A DNA stretch of 64,000 bases from Chitinophaga ginsengisoli (GTDB lineage: Bacteria > Bacteroidota > Bacteroidia > Chitinophagales > Chitinophagaceae): assembly GCF_003014595.1 (NCBI RefSeq), contig NZ_PYGK01000017.1, positions 62,001-126,000 of the forward strand, read 5' to 3'. The notes beneath the pieces are model-generated. The model ran no database searches and was not told where the DNA came from. It saw only the letters and a list, made by a program, of their open reading frames with translations. Every line of letters begins with the position of its first letter. The stretch's first letter is position 1. Position numbers and translations under genes: made by a program. This document shows, in pieces, positions 61,562-64,000 of the stretch.

Positions 61562-63073
61562 TTAATCAATAGTAATTGTTGCCATTTTACTTTGATTACC
61601 TGGTGCTCCGAGGAATTTAACTTTTTGTAGTGGTACCTTCACGACAGATGGGGAAATGACTTTCATCCATTCAGTAAGGGCCAAAAAGTCCTCATCCTTC
61701 ATATCAATAACTTTCTGCCTTTTTAGCGTGCCATCTGGCTCAATTACTGCGGCAACAAGTACTACGTTTTTATAAACACTTGAACCAAGCGGTTTAAGGG
61801 TGATATCACGGGTGAGATTCTCCTCATTATCATTGTAAAAAATGATTGTCTTTCCCTGAGCAGAAAAAGCATAATAGCTGGCCCCCATTCTAGAGCCGGT
61901 ACTAACCCGGTATTTGGGTATCCTGGTAAACGAAGTTTGCTTATTGTCAAAATAAATATTCAAAATGTCTCCGGAGATGTAAAACGGTTTATTTGATGGT
62001 GATGATGTTACATCCACCTTGCTGAACTCAGTTACCATACTAATACCTTCTCCCGTTTCAACCAGTTGGGAAGAACATTCAGGAGATATACCATATTTTC
62101 TTTCTTTGGTATTGCCCCAGTCGTCATTGGCGAGATGCTCAACAAATGTCTCAGGGAAAGGACTTTTTTGTACGGCAGTTAACTTAAAATTACCGGTAGC
62201 CATGGTGCCCTTAAATACGCCAGCCAGATTATCTGTCTTATCACAATAAGTGCCTGCGATATGTATCGAGTCTCCTTGTTGCGATGACAATAACACCACT
62301 TCAGCCGGTCTGGCATTCGGGATACGTAAAGTTTTGTGTAAAGGAGTGCCTGTTTGTTTAAAAACCATAATGTTGGCCATCTCTTTGGCATCCCCTTTTT
62401 CGTCGTTCTTATAGCTCACGTAAATAGTCCCTCCATTATCTATTATTTCTGATAGGATCTCTTTATCCGTAATCCCCGCAATCGTTTCATTCTTACCCCA
62501 AATGACATTTAATTGCTCATCCAGACAGGAAAGATAAAACTGCTCTTTGCCGGCTCCAACTAAAAGCAGCACCCGCTTACGGTCAGGCGAATATTTGAAG
62601 ATGATCTTTTTAAACTCCATACCATTCATTAATGGAAGAGAAAGTTCCATACTGCTACTGGCAGCAAGCGTTTTTGGCTGGCTGATTTCTAAAGTCAGTG
62701 GATTTACCTCGACTGCCATAATATTGCCGATATTATTTTTGCTCGCAGGTTCGACATAAATGAACCAAATTTTATCACCAATCTTTTCTAAAGAAGAATA
62801 GAAACTGCTATATACATTATCACCTCCTGAAAGCTTGTTTTCTTTTATCACTTTCATATCCTTGTCATACTGTATCAGTGTAACTGTCATCCTGTACTTA
62901 TTCCAGTTCATCCCTGAAACATTTTTGTCTTCTTTCCTAATGTCAACATAGCCTCCGCCAGGTAACGCAATTTTGAAAAGACCCGGCTCGGTATCTGATA
63001 TAGATACATGAAATTGCTGCGCTATGGTTTTCATACAGCATAGGCATATCATTAAAGTAACTGCTAGTTTCAT
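61562..63073 (-). CDS. Exported protein of unknown function, beta-propeller-like
   Basis: The 503-residue protein has a signal peptide (AVTLMICLCCMKTIAQQFHV). A series of strand pairs such as DKIWFIYVEPASKNNIGNIM and GTIYVSYKNDEKGDAKEMAN is regularly spaced, as in beta-propellers. No catalytic motif is recognised. It is the first gene of a two-gene group. Confidence 0.65.
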   Translation of the reverse strand: MKLAVTLMICLCCMKTIAQQFHVSISDTEPGLFKIALPGGGYVDIRKEDKNVSGMNWNKYRMTVTLIQYDKDMKVIKENKLSGGDNVYSSFYSSLEKIGDKIWFIYVEPASKNNIGNIMAVEVNPLTLEISQPKTLAASSSMELSLPLMNGMEFKKIIFKYSPDRKRVLLLVGAGKEQFYLSCLDEQLNVIWGKNETIAGITDKEILSEIIDNGGTIYVSYKNDEKGDAKEMANIMVFKQTGTPLHKTLRIPNARPAEVVLLSSQQGDSIHIAGTYCDKTDNLAGVFKGTMATGNFKLTAVQKSPFPETFVEHLANDDWGNTKERKYGISPECSSQLVETGEGISMVTEFSKVDVTSSPSNKPFYISGDILNIYFDNKQTSFTRIPKYRVSTGSRMGASYYAFSAQGKTIIFYNDNEENLTRDITLKPLGSSVYKNVVLVAAVIEPDGTLKRQKVIDMKDEDFLALTEWMKVISPSVVKVPLQKVKFLGAPGNQSKMATITID

Positions 63074-63171
63074 TTTTAGTATAGGTTAGGTGATAATTAT
63101 AATTTGTGTCATTCAGGTCATACGTTATCCGTTGTTGACGGCTGGTTAAAGCAAAGTAGCTTTATAACTAA

Positions 63172-63348
63172 ATTAAAGCTGAATTCGATCTGCCGGGAAA
63201 ACTTTATGCGGGGCTCTATATTCCCCCGAATCGAAAGATACATAATTTATATATCAGTCCGTACTACGGGATCTGGCAACCAGGTAAATTACCTCAAAGA
63301 AGTGAGTATGTGTTGCTAAAAGAAGTTATTGAGGGGATCAGTATTTAA
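63172..63348 (+). pseudogene. Possible short gene remnant
   Basis: After an in-frame TAA at 63169 a frame reads KAEFDLPGKLYAGLYIPPNR, then NLYISPYYGIWQPGKLPQRS and ends in TAA at 63346. It has no ATG start. The composition is protein-like, but no family is recognised. Confidence 0.3.
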
Positions 63349-63362
63349 CTTTTTGATAACAA

Positions 63363-63394
63363 AAAGCCTCCAAATCTTTCGATTTGAAGGCTTT
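63363..63394. terminator. Hairpin terminator of the Old Yellow Enzyme gene
   Basis: AAAGCCT-CAAATC pairs with GATTTG-AGGCTTT around TTTC, with A and T runs on both sides. It lies 12 bp after the minus-strand stop codon. Confidence 0.75.
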
Positions 63395-63405
63395 AAAACG
63401 GTGTA

Positions 63406-64000
63406 TTAAAACACCGCTTCAGGATAATCGGTATATCCATTTTCATCTCCACTATACAATGTATCCTGGTTGATTGCTGACAATGGCAAATTATATTTAA
63501 AGCGGACTGGCAAATCGGGGTTAGCAATGAATGGTGCGCCAAAAGATACCAGGTCGGCTATACCTTCTTTCAGGATGGCATTCCCGCTTTCCTGCGTAAA
63601 GCCCAGATTAGCCATCAATCTGCCGCTGTAGTGATAGCGGAAATGGCTGAAATAATTATCCTGCAATGCTTCTACCGGTGTACCTGTTAAAGTTTCTGCA
63701 GGTCCAACAATGTGCAGGAAAGCGAGATTGTAATCATTCAGTTTTTTAAGGATGTACTGGAACATAGGGATGGTTTCTTTGTCCGGCGTCACGATGCCCA
63801 CATGGTTATATGCGACCGGTGCAAACTTGATGGCTACCCTTGTGCTTTCCCATACTTCTAAGATAACATCCAGGATTTCAAATATAATACGTGCACGATT
63901 TTCAATACTGCCTCCATACTCATCGGTGCGATGATTAGTGGCCAGGCTTAGAAACTGGGGAATTAACATGCCAGCCTGTGCATGTACTTCAATGCCATCA
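63406..64000 (-). CDS. Old Yellow Enzyme family NADH:flavin oxidoreductase, partial (5' end outside window)
   Basis: The frame continues past the window edge: before the internal Met it reads DGIEVHAQAG, which is the conserved FDGVEIHAA-type active-site strand of Old Yellow Enzymes. LSLATNHRTDEYGGSIENRA and VSFGAPFIANPDLPVRFKYN follow, the usual FMN phosphate region and C-terminus. It reduces activated alkenes or nitro compounds with NAD(P)H. About the last 198 residues are present. Confidence 0.92.
   Translation of the reverse strand, partial: DGIEVHAQAGMLIPQFLSLATNHRTDEYGGSIENRARIIFEILDVILEVWESTRVAIKFAPVAYNHVGIVTPDKETIPMFQYILKKLNDYNLAFLHIVGPAETLTGTPVEALQDNYFSHFRYHYSGRLMANLGFTQESGNAILKEGIADLVSFGAPFIANPDLPVRFKYNLPLSAINQDTLYSGDENGYTDYPEAVF

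Noticed and set aside
1..64000. CRISPR array
   Set aside because: No regularly spaced direct repeats with unique spacers were seen.

Overview
The window looks like chromosomal DNA of a Bacteroidota member, most probably a Chitinophaga-like member of the Chitinophagaceae. Signs are a SusC/SusD pair, other TonB-dependent receptors with carboxypeptidase-like N-terminal domains, FtsX/MacB-type permeases with paired periplasmic domains, many AraC-type and HxlR-type regulators, and TAnnTTTG -7 promoter boxes instead of sigma70 boxes. Genus is inferred from protein style only.

Layout. 1-15.3 kb is ordinary backbone: an FtsX permease end, a beta-hydroxyacid dehydrogenase, tRNA-His, a DUF445 protein, an outer-membrane receptor, Pcm, phosphoglucomutase, a PRPP-binding protein, an Fe-S oxidoreductase pair and small conserved genes. 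15.27-25.62 kb is an AT-rich integrated element in tRNA-Gly(CCC). It has a tyrosine recombinase beside the intact tRNA, a 76-bp direct repeat of the tRNA at the far end, and paired 12-bp-spaced arm-like sites at both ends. Its cargo includes an Xre regulator with an 18-bp palindromic operator candidate, a nested 112-nt foldable RNA, three tandem small genes sharing a W-x4-YY-x-[RK] module, a conserved two-gene unit of unknown function, and a methyltransferase, an AlkB-like oxygenase and an ApeA-type HEPN anti-phage protein. Four copies of a GTAGG-TTATAA-CCTAC palindrome lie near its two ends. The sequence just beyond the right end keeps a decayed start of a second integrase, which suggests stacked insertions at this tRNA.

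25.7-30.2 kb is a small gene group (hydrolase, MsrB, outer-membrane protein, membrane protein, AraC regulator). Three near-identical 38-bp boxes in front of its transcription units look like one regulon. 30.6-30.9 kb holds two related long hairpins and then the remnant of a GH28 glycosidase. 31.2-37.7 kb is a possible small-molecule tailoring cluster: MFS exporter and AraC regulator, divergent from carbamoyltransferase, Asp/Asn-hydroxylase-like oxygenase, sulfotransferase and APS kinase.

37.7-52.9 kb carries secreted proteins, an AraC regulator, a large FtsX permease, a GH24 lysozyme, a class C beta-lactamase-like serine hydrolase, a TonB-dependent receptor and the SusC/SusD operon. 53.0-60.8 kb is a run of regulator-flanked redox and resistance-like genes: AraC with a TetX-like flavin monooxygenase and a TetA-like MFS pump, an HxlR/SDR divergon, a second SDR, a truncated epimerase, and a QorB-like reductase divergent from its HxlR regulator. 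The window ends with two secreted proteins of unknown function and a partial Old Yellow Enzyme gene.
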